Below, piece after piece: positions 8,738-16,923 of a stretch of DNA of 64,000 bases. The notes beneath the pieces are model-generated. The model was not told the origin of the DNA. It made no database searches and saw only the letters and a program-made list of their open reading frames with translations. How positions within the stretch are numbered: the stretch's first letter is position 1; each line of letters begins with the position of its first letter. A program made the position numbers and the translations under genes. Source of the stretch: Cyclobacteriaceae bacterium (GTDB taxonomy: Bacteria > Bacteroidota > Bacteroidia > Cytophagales > Cyclobacteriaceae); the NCBI GenBank assembly GCA_030584025.1, contig CP129487.1:3315001-3379000 (forward strand). The letters are read 5' to 3'.

Positions 8738-9505
8738 TCAGTTACGGATAATCACATTGCCACCGCTTTGCCGCATTTTCTCCATTTGCTCGGCCACCAG
8801 TTTTCTGTATTCTTCCTGTGTAACTTTTGTTCCGGACGAAGGCGCCTTCAATTCGCTCTTCTTTAAGGGCTTGTCTTCAATTTTCACAGCGAGTGTAACA
8901 CGCTCCCCTCCATTAACATCAACCGCCAATACCGTTCCGGGCAATGTATTGAAGCGATCCGGTCCAAGAAAGGGCCTGATTTTATCGGTATACCATGCTG
9001 TAATTTCAATGGTGCGGGTTTCTTGCTGCGGGCCCATCATTACCTGAACTTCTTCCGTGAAATAGGCCTGCTTGCACTCATACCCCAAAATTGTTTTGGT
9101 TTCAGTGCCAAATTTCCAGGGCGACATTTTCAACGTATCCTCAATCAGGTATTTTTTACCCATAAACTCCTGCGACACGGTTCGCAACTGCGACTCTGTA
9201 TTAATATACGTTTCGCTTTGCGGAGCCGAGAAACGCATGCGCATACCTCCACCACCTGTCCATTCCTCTTCTTCATCTTCAATCACCGGCTTGTAAAGTG
9301 TTTCGGTTGCATTAAAGAATAACTGATTCTTTACTGTGCGGAATTCCGGAATCATGGTTTTCATGCCTTCGCGCTCAGCAGGGATATTCCTATGCATGTT
9401 GATTTTTGTTTCGTAGTGTATGACGCCTTCAGCCACCTGGCCAAAAACCATATGGGCAGCTGCCAGGCATACCAGCACCCCGATTACAATCAATATTCGC
9501 TTCAT
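8738..9505 (-). CDS. GLPGLI family protein
   Basis: A secreted or periplasmic protein of 255 residues from the ATG at 9505; six more residues would come from an upstream ATG at 9523. The signal peptide covers about 1-22 (ends 'HMVFGQ'). Family traits are the start of the mature part 'GVIHYETKINM', 'YKPVIEDEEEEW', 'AWYTDKIRPFLGPDRFNTLPGTVLAVDVNGG' (the GLPG-like loop, here LPGTVL) and a Lys-rich end. Function is unknown, but the family is usually co-encoded with TonB-type receptors, as here. The 'WTGGGGMRMRF' stretch echoes the Gly/Met-rich loop of the receptor, which hints at a shared ligand or contact. Confidence 0.85.
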   Translation of the reverse strand: MKRILIVIGVLVCLAAAHMVFGQVAEGVIHYETKINMHRNIPAEREGMKTMIPEFRTVKNQLFFNATETLYKPVIEDEEEEWTGGGGMRMRFSAPQSETYINTESQLRTVSQEFMGKKYLIEDTLKMSPWKFGTETKTILGYECKQAYFTEEVQVMMGPQQETRTIEITAWYTDKIRPFLGPDRFNTLPGTVLAVDVNGGERVTLAVKIEDKPLKKSELKAPSSGTKVTQEEYRKLVAEQMEKMRQSGGNVIIRN

Positions 9506-9544
9506 GGTTATAGAGTTTTGCATTTTGGAAAAAACATTTCACTG

Positions 9545-9611
9545 TAAAAGTACGCTTTGAGATGGCACCGGGTGGTTAATAGTTCTGAAAGCAATGTTAA
9601 TTAATGTTAAT
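9545..9611. promoter_or_regulatory. Control region between GLPGLI/receptor and two-component genes, phased GTTAAT repeats
   Basis: Three direct copies of GTTAAT begin at 9575, 9596 and 9606, spaced 21 and 10 bases, so all face the same side of the helix. That layout is typical for OmpR/PhoP-family regulators binding as tandem dimers. A near-consensus minus-strand -7 box (TACTTTTA, 9545-9552) lies on the GLPGLI side and the sensor promoter lies on the other. The encoded response regulator (11124-11810) is the obvious candidate to bind. The binding is inferred. Confidence 0.5.
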
Positions 9612-9620
9612 CCTCGATCC

Positions 9621-9647
9621 TTTGCCCGTAGTTTGCCGTTACCTTTG
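9621..9647 (+). promoter_or_regulatory. Promoter of the sensor kinase gene
   Basis: A perfect TAnnTTTG box (TACCTTTG, 9640-9647) with TTTG at 9621-9624 as a possible -33 element (spacing 15, shorter than usual). The transcript start should fall about 5-7 bases after the box, practically on the GTG at 9652, so the message may be leaderless. Confidence 0.55.
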
Positions 9648-9651
9648 CATA

Positions 9652-11127
9652 GTGAAAAGTCAGAAAAACATCGGCACGATTATTTTAATGACCAGCAGCA
9701 TTGTACTGCTGCTCATTCTTCAGTTGCTATGGTTGCGCAGTTCCTACAATGAAGAGTTGGAATCGTTCAAAAAAGAGACAAACACACTCTTTCGAACCAC
9801 CATAATCGGGATGCATGATTCCCTGATTATGAAGGGAATTGAACCTGTTTTTATTGGTGACAGTATCGAATATAAAAAATCAGGTGATCCAGCCAGGTTT
9901 AGGGTATGGAACACTAAAGTAACTCGCGATTCAGTTATGGCGGGTATATCACCTGATAAAATCTCGCGGATTACTGTTCGTGACTCTTCCATTCAAATTC
10001 TTATTTCATCAACCGGCCCAGGAGATAGTATCAGACAAGTACTCCGTCCGGTTGTTACAGAATTCAGAAGAAAACGCGAAACCGGAAATTTTCTTTTTCG
10101 GTTTGGCAATGATTCCTTGCGTGTTGATGATATACAACGCAATTACCAGGATACCTTAAAAACAATTGGCATAACAATCTCACCAATTGTAGGAAAAGTA
10201 GAGATGAGAAAAATTGACTCGGGAAAAACAGAAACTGAAAATGCAAATATCTTTATAACAGAGCCGTTCTTTTTGCCACACACCCCCGCCTATCAGGCCA
10301 AGTTTGAAAACATACGTCCCATGTTGTTGACTAAAATCAGTCCGCAGATTATATTTTCGGTTATCCTTACTGCGCTTATCGTAACTGCTTTTGTATTCAT
10401 GTATCGCAGTATTGTGTCGCACCAAAAACTCATGCAACTCAAAAACGACCTGATCAGCAACATTACACATGAACTCAAAACCCCTGTAGCCACAGTTAGT
10501 GTTGCCTTAGAGGCGCTTCAAAATTTTAAAGCATTAGATAATCCGGCTTTAACGCAGGAGTACCTGAATATTGCACAGAATGAACTGGGCAGACTTTCAC
10601 TGATTACCGATAAAATTTTAAAGACCTCGGTGTTTGAACAAAACGGACTGGAATTAAAACGTGAACAGGTTGATCTTGAAAAAGTAGTTCAAGATGTTTT
10701 AGCCTCTCTCAAACTGGTTTTTGAGAAGCATCGGGCAAACGTATCACTTATTAAGCAAGGTGATGACTTTACCCTGCAGGGAAATACGGAGCACCTGACG
10801 CATGTGGTGTACAACCTCCTCGACAATGCCATCAAATACAGCAAACCGGGTTGTGCCCTCTCTGTTTCATTAATTCGCAATCCAGAAATCATTCAACTGA
10901 TTGTAGCGGATAACGGCATTGGCATACCGGAGGAATACCAACAAAAAGTTTTTGAAAAGTTTTTCAGGGTGCCCACTGGTGATGTGCACGATGCCAAAGG
11001 TTACGGACTTGGATTGAACTATGTGGCCAGCGTGGTAAAGGCGCATGGTGGAATCATAGACCTGAAAAGCGAAGCTGGAAAAGGAAGCACCTTTACCATA
11101 ACTTTACCGATAGCAGCATCGGCATGA
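9652..11127 (+). CDS. Sensor histidine kinase (two transmembrane segments)
   Basis: A membrane sensor of 491 residues from GTG 9652. This start is chosen because an upstream ATG frame (9604) would have to span the promoter box. Layout: TM1 (about 8-30), a periplasmic domain of about 200 residues without a recognised fold, TM2 (about 232-252), HisKA with phospho-acceptor H273 in 'NITHELKTP', and an HATPase_c domain with N box 'NLLDNAIKYS', 'DNGIGIP' and 'GYGLGLNY'. Its stop overlaps the response regulator start (ATGA), so the pair is co-translated. The divergent receptor/GLPGLI genes are its likely target. Confidence 0.92.
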   Translation: MKSQKNIGTIILMTSSIVLLLILQLLWLRSSYNEELESFKKETNTLFRTTIIGMHDSLIMKGIEPVFIGDSIEYKKSGDPARFRVWNTKVTRDSVMAGISPDKISRITVRDSSIQILISSTGPGDSIRQVLRPVVTEFRRKRETGNFLFRFGNDSLRVDDIQRNYQDTLKTIGITISPIVGKVEMRKIDSGKTETENANIFITEPFFLPHTPAYQAKFENIRPMLLTKISPQIIFSVILTALIVTAFVFMYRSIVSHQKLMQLKNDLISNITHELKTPVATVSVALEALQNFKALDNPALTQEYLNIAQNELGRLSLITDKILKTSVFEQNGLELKREQVDLEKVVQDVLASLKLVFEKHRANVSLIKQGDDFTLQGNTEHLTHVVYNLLDNAIKYSKPGCALSVSLIRNPEIIQLIVADNGIGIPEEYQQKVFEKFFRVPTGDVHDAKGYGLGLNYVASVVKAHGGIIDLKSEAGKGSTFTITLPIAASA

Positions 11128-11810
11128 GTAAAACCAATATTCTGTATGTAGAAGATGAACCCTTTCTGGGCAGGATTGTAAAGGAAAGCCTGGAGAGTCG
11201 TGATTTTGTTGTACACATGGCAACCGATGGCAAGCAAGCACTTACTGCCTTTCGCGAAACGCAACCAGAAATTTGCGTATTGGATATTATGTTACCGGTT
11301 AAAGATGGATACACACTCGCGAAAGAAATCAGACAGATAAATCCTGCTGTTCCGATCATTTTTGTGACCGCCAAAACACAAACCGAAGATGTGCTGAAAG
11401 GGTTTGAATCGGGCGGGAATGATTATTTACGAAAGCCCTTCAGCATGGAAGAGCTGATTGTTCGCATCACCAACCTGCTGAACATGACGCAGCAGAAAAA
11501 TAATCATGCGCGCGAAGCACTGACCATTGGTGAATATGAATTTTCAGTTTCCCGCTACGAATTGAAATACAAGGACCGTGTAAAAAAACTTTCGCACCGT
11601 GAAGCCAGTTTGTTAAAGCAGTTGTGCAAAAACAAAAACACAACCATTAGTCGTAAAGATATTTTGCTGGAACTGTGGGGCGATGACTCGTTTTTCAACT
11701 CCCGCAACCTGGATGTGTACATTACCAAATTGCGTGATTATTTAAAAGATGACCCTTCGGTGCAAATTATCACCATTAAGGGGATTGGGTATCACTTTGC
11801 GGTGGGGTAA
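11124..11810 (+). CDS. OmpR-family response regulator
   Basis: A DNA-binding regulator of 228 residues. The receiver domain (1-120) has acidic residues E10/D11, phospho-acceptor D54 in 'VLDIMLP', T82 and K103. The C-terminal winged-helix effector domain (about 130-226) contains 'LSHREASLLKQL' and 'RNLDVYITKLRDYLKDDPSVQIITIKGIGY'-type elements. It overlaps the sensor kinase by four bases. The phased GTTAAT repeats at 9575-9611 are the candidate target, which would make it the regulator of the receptor/GLPGLI pair and of itself. Confidence 0.94.
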   Translation: MSKTNILYVEDEPFLGRIVKESLESRDFVVHMATDGKQALTAFRETQPEICVLDIMLPVKDGYTLAKEIRQINPAVPIIFVTAKTQTEDVLKGFESGGNDYLRKPFSMEELIVRITNLLNMTQQKNNHAREALTIGEYEFSVSRYELKYKDRVKKLSHREASLLKQLCKNKNTTISRKDILLELWGDDSFFNSRNLDVYITKLRDYLKDDPSVQIITIKGIGYHFAVG

Positions 11811-11824
11811 ATCCATTCTATTAA

Positions 11825-12565
11825 CTAAAGCTCATTTTCTCGCTTTAGCCTCGCCACTCTTTTCGAAACCTCAGGGGCGCTTGTAACAAATTTGACTTTT
11901 AATCTATCCCCAACATAATGTTTTCCAAGTGGTTTTCCGACTCTAAAAGAACCAGAGTACTTTGATTTATCGTATTCAAATTCATACCTAACCAATAGAA
12001 TATACCCACCTTTAATTGCGATTTTTTTTGTTTCGACAACTGTAGCTATTGCGTAATCAGTTTCTCGCCCCAAGAATCTAAGCTCATCATTATACCATAA
12101 AAAGAAAAGAATGCCTATACTGGCTGTGACAAGGAGAACAACAAAGAACCTTAAAAGCCTTTCTCTGTTATCAGCTTTTCGTCTAATGTCAAAGTCTATT
12201 TTCCAAGATTGAAATTCTGGCGAACTCAGTGATGGCTCGGAAGTTCCAAGCCGAACAAACTCTTGGCCTTTGTACTTCTCGTCTCCTCTAAAGAATGAGA
12301 GAAGTGCTTGTTCTAATTGGGTCAATGTTTCCGGGGCATCTTTTATTACAAATGAAACCCCAGCTTCCTCATAAATTATGGCTAATCCGTCTTCAACCAG
12401 ACTTCCACTTACCTCAATCCAATTATTGTCGTCTTTCCGAAGTCTTATAGTCTTGAATTTATTCCAATCAATAGAATTAACTAAGTGCGAAATCTGATTT
12501 TCAGATGGATTGTTTGCAATTAATTCTTCCTCACCTACTAAGCTCCGGATAAGGTAAAGTTTCAT
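11825..12565 (-). CDS. Hypothetical membrane protein with DUF3592-like C-terminal domain
   Basis: A protein of 246 residues that I do not firmly recognise. The N-terminal half (1-110) is soluble; its pattern ('NNPSENQISHLVNSIDW', 'IRLRKDDNNWIEV', 'YEEAGVSFVI', 'FFRGDEKYK') resembles Imm1-type immunity or related small sensor domains. One TM helix lies near 137-157. The C-terminal part (about 165-235) has 'ATVVETKKIAIKGG', 'VRYEFEYDKSKYSGSF' and 'YVGDRLKVKFV', like DUF3592 beta domains. It ends 15 bases after the response regulator, convergent with it. It looks more AT-rich than its neighbours, so horizontal origin is possible. Confidence 0.6.
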   Translation of the reverse strand: MKLYLIRSLVGEEELIANNPSENQISHLVNSIDWNKFKTIRLRKDDNNWIEVSGSLVEDGLAIIYEEAGVSFVIKDAPETLTQLEQALLSFFRGDEKYKGQEFVRLGTSEPSLSSPEFQSWKIDFDIRRKADNRERLLRFFVVLLVTASIGILFFLWYNDELRFLGRETDYAIATVVETKKIAIKGGYILLVRYEFEYDKSKYSGSFRVGKPLGKHYVGDRLKVKFVTSAPEVSKRVARLKRENEL

Positions 12566-12599
12566 CTTTGCTTCGTGAGAGTTCTAAAAAGGAATTTAC

Positions 12600-13202
12600 T
12601 CAATTATTAAACAACACAATCCCAATCTGCACATTTAACCCGCTGAAATTGTCGATACCGACTTCTTCAATCTTATTCGTAGCATATTCATAACCGATAG
12701 CGGCTTTTAGCCCGAGTGCACCATAGGTTTGAAACCGATACATGGCACCGAGTTCCGGTCTCACGATAGCACCTGTTTTATTTTCAGTAGATGAGTAGGC
12801 ATTATAAAACTGGGTGTATTCGGTAAAGACTACCCCGGCATGTAAGGCTGCATACGGAACAAACAAGCCTGATTTTTTAAAATAGTACTGACCGTTGGCT
12901 GTTAAGGTATAATTGTACATGTAGTTAAATAAATCAGTGGTAATAGCCCTGCCTGGTTCTACATAGGTTTGGCGTGGTACATAATCATCCAGTACCGTAA
13001 ACCCGCCTTCAATGCCGGCACCAAATTGCTCATTAATGAATTTGGTAAATCCGAGACGTACACCGCGCGAACTGGTTTTGCTCACATAATCGGTGTAGGT
13101 GGGTTTTACTATTGTCCAGTTAATATGAAAACCCGACTCGGCAATTTGCGCATGGGCAGTTGCCATCATCAAAACAAAAAATACTATTACTGCTGATCTC
13201 AT
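12600..13202 (-). CDS. Outer-membrane beta-barrel protein (PorT/OmpA-like fold)
   Basis: A small outer-membrane protein of 200 residues. The signal peptide (about 1-18, ends 'TAHAQ') is followed by alternating beta strands and the terminal strand 'LNVQIGIVLFNN'. The ATG at 13202 is chosen because it gives a clean signal peptide and follows an AAAGGA motif; the longer frame (13247) would overlap the upstream lipoprotein gene. The start codon follows the stop of the DUF4136 gene by one base, so the two form an operon. The ligand is unknown. Confidence 0.75.
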   Translation of the reverse strand: MRSAVIVFFVLMMATAHAQIAESGFHINWTIVKPTYTDYVSKTSSRGVRLGFTKFINEQFGAGIEGGFTVLDDYVPRQTYVEPGRAITTDLFNYMYNYTLTANGQYYFKKSGLFVPYAALHAGVVFTEYTQFYNAYSSTENKTGAIVRPELGAMYRFQTYGALGLKAAIGYEYATNKIEEVGIDNFSGLNVQIGIVLFNN

Positions 13203-13203
13203 A

Positions 13204-13845
13204 TTAGTCCTTTGAAATGTAAGGTGATTGAACGAATGCCTGGTCAATGGCTTCCAACGTTTTTGCTTTTAAGTCGAACGTAGTGTACAAGTCACCGATA
13301 AAAGCTTTCCAGATAACCTTGTAATCATTTCCCGTTGCATTCTTTACATCAACAATTTCAATAACCATGGACGCGAATTGGGAATAATATGTATTTACTA
13401 CCGGCAGGTAATAACCGTAATATCCATAGTAACCTCCATATGTGGGCAGGTAATTTACCGTTTGGAAGAAACTGAAATCCTCCAGGATAACAATGTTCAC
13501 CGCAAAGTCAGGGTTTTCTTCTTCTGTTACCTGATCAAATCCGCGCGCAGACAGGTTCTCCTTCACCAAAGCAATAACCGGCTCAACATAACCACCGGGA
13601 ATGCCGGTAAAATCTTCATCAGTATAATATGCATGCTCCGGAGCCACGCCACGTTTCACCAATCCGATCGTGTCTTCCCGTATGATGAATGTACTGTAGG
13701 TAGAAAAAATGTTAGCTGTAATAGAGGGTTGATCGTATTGCGTTTGAACCACCATATCACGGGCCAACTCGCCCGATTGTGGCTGTAACTCACAGGCTGC
13801 CAACAACAACGCAAGTGGAATAATATACAGGATTTTGTTTTTCAT
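13204..13845 (-). CDS. DUF4136 domain lipoprotein
   Basis: A lipoprotein of 213 residues. A signal peptide of about 17 residues ends in the lipobox LLAAC (acylated Cys 18). The mature part follows the DUF4136 pattern ('YSTFIIREDT', 'IALVKENLSARGFDQVTEEENPDFAVNI' in parts, 'YGYYGYYLP', 'TFDLKAKTLEAIDQAF'). A Tyr/Gly-rich stretch near residues 138-150 stands out. Function unknown; members are periplasmic or outer-membrane anchored. It heads a two-gene operon with the barrel protein. The IS481 element inserted upstream may have separated it from more distal control sites. Confidence 0.82.
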   Translation of the reverse strand: MKNKILYIIPLALLLAACELQPQSGELARDMVVQTQYDQPSITANIFSTYSTFIIREDTIGLVKRGVAPEHAYYTDEDFTGIPGGYVEPVIALVKENLSARGFDQVTEEENPDFAVNIVILEDFSFFQTVNYLPTYGGYYGYYGYYLPVVNTYYSQFASMVIEIVDVKNATGNDYKVIWKAFIGDLYTTFDLKAKTLEAIDQAFVQSPYISKD

Positions 13846-14015
13846 AGTTTCTTAAAAACGTAAAAAGTCAGTTCTATCGTGCATTAGACACCCTAAAAAC
13901 AAAGAAAGTTTAAATTCAGTTTATTAAATAATGTGAAGTAGTTTCGACTTAATCTGACAGTTGGGTTAACTTAGAAGTGCAAACAATCAAGTTAAACCCT
14001 TTAAACTGTCAGAAA

Positions 14016-15065
14016 ATGAGAACAGAAACGAAGTTAATCAAAACGAAATTAGGTCTTATCAATTTAGCTGAACATTTGGGTAATGTCAGCCAGGCATGTC
14101 GGATGATGGGTTACTCCCGCGACAGCTTCTACAGAATCAAAGAGCTTTATGATACAGGTGGTGAACTGGCTTTGAAAGAGGTCAGTCGCAGGAAAGCTAT
14201 TCCAAAGAATCGTGTCGAGCCAGAAGTTGAGCAAGCCGTTGTCCGGATGGCTATCGATCAACCCGCTCTAGGGCAGGTGCGCGTGGCCAATGAACTTCGC
14301 AAGCGCGGTGTATTTGTGTCTCCTGCTGGCGTGCGCTGCGTTTGGCAGCGCCACGACATGGAGACTTTCGCTAAACGGCTAGCTGCGCTTGAAGCAAAGG
14401 TTGCTCAGGAAGGAATCATTCTCACCGAAGCACAAATGATCGCCATGGAGCGTAAGCGAGAAAAACGCGAAGCCCTCGGAGAGATTGAGACTGAACATCC
14501 GGGCTATCTTGGCGCACAGGATACTTACTACGTTGGCAATATCAAAGGGGTAGGCAGAATCTATCAGCAGACCTTCATTGATACGTATTCGAAAGTTGCT
14601 TTTGCCAAGCTGTATGATCGTAAGAACGCTATCACCGCAGCAGATATGGTAAACGACAAAGTCGTTCCATTCTTCGAGGAGCAGGAAATTCCATTGCTGC
14701 GTGTCCTTACCGATCGTGGCACCGAATATTGCGGAAAAGCAGAGTATCATGAATATGAGCTCTATCTACGAATCGAAAACATCGAACACTCAAAAACGAA
14801 GGTAAAAAGTCCTCAGAGCAACGGAATCTGCGAACGCTTCCATCGGACCATCCAGGATGAATTCTATGCGGTGGCCTTCCGGAAAAAGTTGTATCAGTCA
14901 CTGGAAGAACTTCAGGCAGATCTTGATGTGTGGATCAAAGAATACAACGAGCAAAGAACGCACTCAGGAAAGTATTGCTTTGGAAGAACTCCCTGGGAAA
15001 CGTTCCTGGCTTCCAAAGAGCTTGCTATCCAGAAGATGGTTGATCAAAATTATGAATCAGCATGA
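14016..15065 (+). CDS. IS481-family transposase (DDE)
   Basis: A transposase of 349 residues (ATG 14016; 13 further residues from an upstream ATG would start inside the end region). The N-terminal helix-turn-helix 'NVSQACRMMGYSRDSFYRIKELYD' (about 23-46, read in parts) binds the ends. The rve-type catalytic core has D169 ('AQDTYYVG'), D233 ('LTDRGTEY') and E273 ('NGICERFHR'), so the DDE triad is present. No frameshift or stop is seen, so it should be active. Confidence 0.93.
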   Translation: MRTETKLIKTKLGLINLAEHLGNVSQACRMMGYSRDSFYRIKELYDTGGELALKEVSRRKAIPKNRVEPEVEQAVVRMAIDQPALGQVRVANELRKRGVFVSPAGVRCVWQRHDMETFAKRLAALEAKVAQEGIILTEAQMIAMERKREKREALGEIETEHPGYLGAQDTYYVGNIKGVGRIYQQTFIDTYSKVAFAKLYDRKNAITAADMVNDKVVPFFEEQEIPLLRVLTDRGTEYCGKAEYHEYELYLRIENIEHSKTKVKSPQSNGICERFHRTIQDEFYAVAFRKKLYQSLEELQADLDVWIKEYNEQRTHSGKYCFGRTPWETFLASKELAIQKMVDQNYESA

Positions 15066-15076
15066 TCACTCGTCCG

Positions 15077-15221
15077 CATTGCTTCCTCATAGGCCGCAAA
15101 CAGCCGCAAGCGGAAAAGAAGTCAAGGGTGGCTTTGGCTGTGTGTAGGATTTTGCGCGGCCACTCGCGCAGCCCTTGACTTCTTTGGAGCGGTGGCTACC
15201 TTTGCCTTTGAGGAAGGAATG
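15077..15221. repeat. Long imperfect hairpin inside the IS481 tail
   Basis: Between the transposase stop and the right inverted repeat there are nested inverted arms. The inner pair AAGAAGTCAAGGG (15116-15128) and CCCTTGACTTCTT (15172-15184) is perfect. The outer pair CATTGCTTCCTCA (15077-15089) and TGAGGAAGGAATG (15209-15221) has one mismatch. It could act as a transcription barrier or terminator protecting the element, or be a scar of another palindrome. Confidence 0.65.
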
Positions 15222-15314
15222 CCTACCTGACTGTCAGATCAAGTCTTAGCTATTACAAATAATGCTAAATCGACTGCTGAAACTTTCGCACAAAGCGCAG
15301 AATAAAAGCTGGTA

Positions 15315-16418
15315 TTAATTCAAATGCCCATGTTTTTCAAGTATGGTAAAAACCTGTTCATACCTGCTTTCGCGCTCATAGTGCCGATTCGCCAAAACCA
15401 CATATAAAATTCCTTTGGCAGGAACAGAAACATAATGGCAATAAAACCCGCCTTGCGTACCGGTGTGTGCCACAATTTTATCTCCAGCATTGGTTGTTTC
15501 AATAAACCACGACAGTCCGATAAACGGCTCATAATCGGCTTTCCAGTTTTGTGGTTTAACAACCTGGTGCGATTCGGTTATGGTTTCATGTGAAGTAAAC
15601 ACCGCGTTGCGCATGGCGCGTTCGTACAAAACAAGTTCATCGACTGAGCTCCACACACCGCCATTTCCGGCTGCAGCAAAGGTTGGTTCTTCGCCATAAT
15701 CCTTCTCTAACCATTCGCCTTTCACGTTTACATACCCATGCGACACACCACTTTCCGGATGCGGCCCATCCGTTATCGTGCTTGTTGTCATCCCTGCCGG
15801 TTTAAAGATTCTTTCTTCAATAAATTTTTGCCATTTCATTTCGCTTACCTGTTCAATAATCAAAGCAAGTGCATTGAAAGCAGGGTTGGAATATTCGTAT
15901 TGTTCTCCGGGATTAAATTCGAGCGAGTCGGCTTGCATAATGGGTACCCAGTTTTCAGCATCTTTTGCGGTGAGGTAGAAAACTGAATCTTCCCTGGTTT
16001 TTCGAATATCGGGTAAACCAGATGTATGTGTAAGCAAATGACGAATCGTTACCGATTCTGCCATGCTTTTATTTTTAAAATCGGGAAAGTATTTACTGAT
16101 CGGATCATCCAACGAAAGTTTACCTTCATCGCGCAGCATCAAAATGCCATACGCTACAAAGGGCTTGGAAATGGAACCGAGGTTAAACAACGTTTTGGGA
16201 GAGATCGACTCTTTGGTAACAAGGTCTGCAAGTCCGTATGATTTCAAAAATAGGGTTGAGTCTCCCTTTCGAATTAACACACACGCTCCGGGTTCATCCG
16301 CATTGAATTCCGTTGAGAAGAGGTTGTCTATTTCCTCACTGAAAGTTGAAGTTTTTTCTTTCGGTGCACATTCCACCAAAAGGAAAATGATAAGAACAGG
16401 AAGTAAAAGTTGTTTCAT
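15315..16418 (-). CDS. Beta-lactamase-fold serine hydrolase, lipoprotein
   Basis: A periplasmic serine hydrolase of the class C beta-lactamase/D-Ala-D-Ala carboxypeptidase fold, 367 residues. The signal peptide ends at a likely lipobox LLVEC (Cys 17). The active-site motifs are SISK (82-85, nucleophile S82, base K85), YSN (176-178) and HTG near 320 (in place of KTG). Substrate unknown; such enzymes include esterases, peptidases and penicillin-binding relatives. It stands alone downstream of the IS element, on the opposite strand. Confidence 0.88.
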   Translation of the reverse strand: MKQLLLPVLIIFLLVECAPKEKTSTFSEEIDNLFSTEFNADEPGACVLIRKGDSTLFLKSYGLADLVTKESISPKTLFNLGSISKPFVAYGILMLRDEGKLSLDDPISKYFPDFKNKSMAESVTIRHLLTHTSGLPDIRKTREDSVFYLTAKDAENWVPIMQADSLEFNPGEQYEYSNPAFNALALIIEQVSEMKWQKFIEERIFKPAGMTTSTITDGPHPESGVSHGYVNVKGEWLEKDYGEEPTFAAAGNGGVWSSVDELVLYERAMRNAVFTSHETITESHQVVKPQNWKADYEPFIGLSWFIETTNAGDKIVAHTGTQGGFYCHYVSVPAKGILYVVLANRHYERESRYEQVFTILEKHGHLN

Positions 16419-16452
16419 ACTTCCGAAGTTAGGAAAAGATTACGAACTGCTG

Positions 16453-16881
16453 CTAACCCTGAAAATTGATCTTTCTGTGTGTGCCGTCACAAAAAGGCTT
16501 GTTCGATGAGCCTCCACACCGGCAAAACGCGGTGGCTTTATTCTTTTTGGTGAGCGTTCCTCCGGCATCTTTCACGGTTACGTTACCGTACACCATCAGC
16601 GGACCGTTCGGAACTGTCTCCACAATCGTTTCAGCATCGACCTGAACTTGTCCGCCATCTGCCTCTTCATTCATGAAATAACTCAGCGCACCGCTTGGAC
16701 ATTTCTTAACCTGTGATATAATTTTTTCTGTCTCGGCTCCTTGCGGATTAACCCAAGGTCGCTTTTGTGGATCGAACACTTCACCTAATCCGCGAAAGCA
16801 AATGGCCGAATGGATACACATATCGGGTTTCCAAACAATGGTTACTTCTCCGTTGGTGTATTTTTTTGTGATGTCTTTCAT
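16453..16881 (-). CDS. YjdI-type mono-cluster domain fused to a CDGSH iron-sulfur domain
   Basis: A cytoplasmic iron-sulfur protein of 142 residues with two domains. The N-terminal Fer4_19/YjdI-like domain (about 1-75) has cysteines C22, C28 and C61 ('CIHSAICFRGL', 'KKCPSGAL'). The C-terminal CDGSH domain (about 95-140) has the C-x-C-x8-C-x3-H ligands C120, C122, C131 and H135 ('FCRCGGSSNKPFCDGTH') for a [2Fe-2S] cluster. The role is probably electron transfer or redox sensing. It is the last gene of a minus-strand redox-stress group with OsmC, nitroreductase and pirin. Confidence 0.88.
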   Translation of the reverse strand: MKDITKKYTNGEVTIVWKPDMCIHSAICFRGLGEVFDPQKRPWVNPQGAETEKIISQVKKCPSGALSYFMNEEADGGQVQVDAETIVETVPNGPLMVYGNVTVKDAGGTLTKKNKATAFCRCGGSSNKPFCDGTHRKINFQG

Positions 16882-16923
16882 GGCGGTAGGTGTTAGGCTT
16901 AGGTATTGGGACTTGGGCGTCAG

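Larger units (their letters stand above)
13927..15262. mobile_element. IS481-family insertion sequence with AATAA target duplication
   Basis: The element spans about 13932-15257 (1326 bp). Both ends begin TGT and share an imperfect terminal inverted repeat whose best part is GACTTAATCTGACAGT (13946-13961) against GACTTGATCTGACAGT (complement of 15230-15245). Directly outside lie the 5-bp repeats AATAA at 13927-13931 and 15258-15262, a likely target-site duplication. The transposase gene is intact. About 190 bases after it are non-coding and hold a long imperfect hairpin. The element looks complete and recently inserted. Confidence 0.82.

Noticed and set aside
14379..14750. Antisense open frame of 123 codons within the IS481 transposase
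   Set aside because: The sense frame has all DDE residues and helix-turn-helix; the antisense product shows no family pattern.
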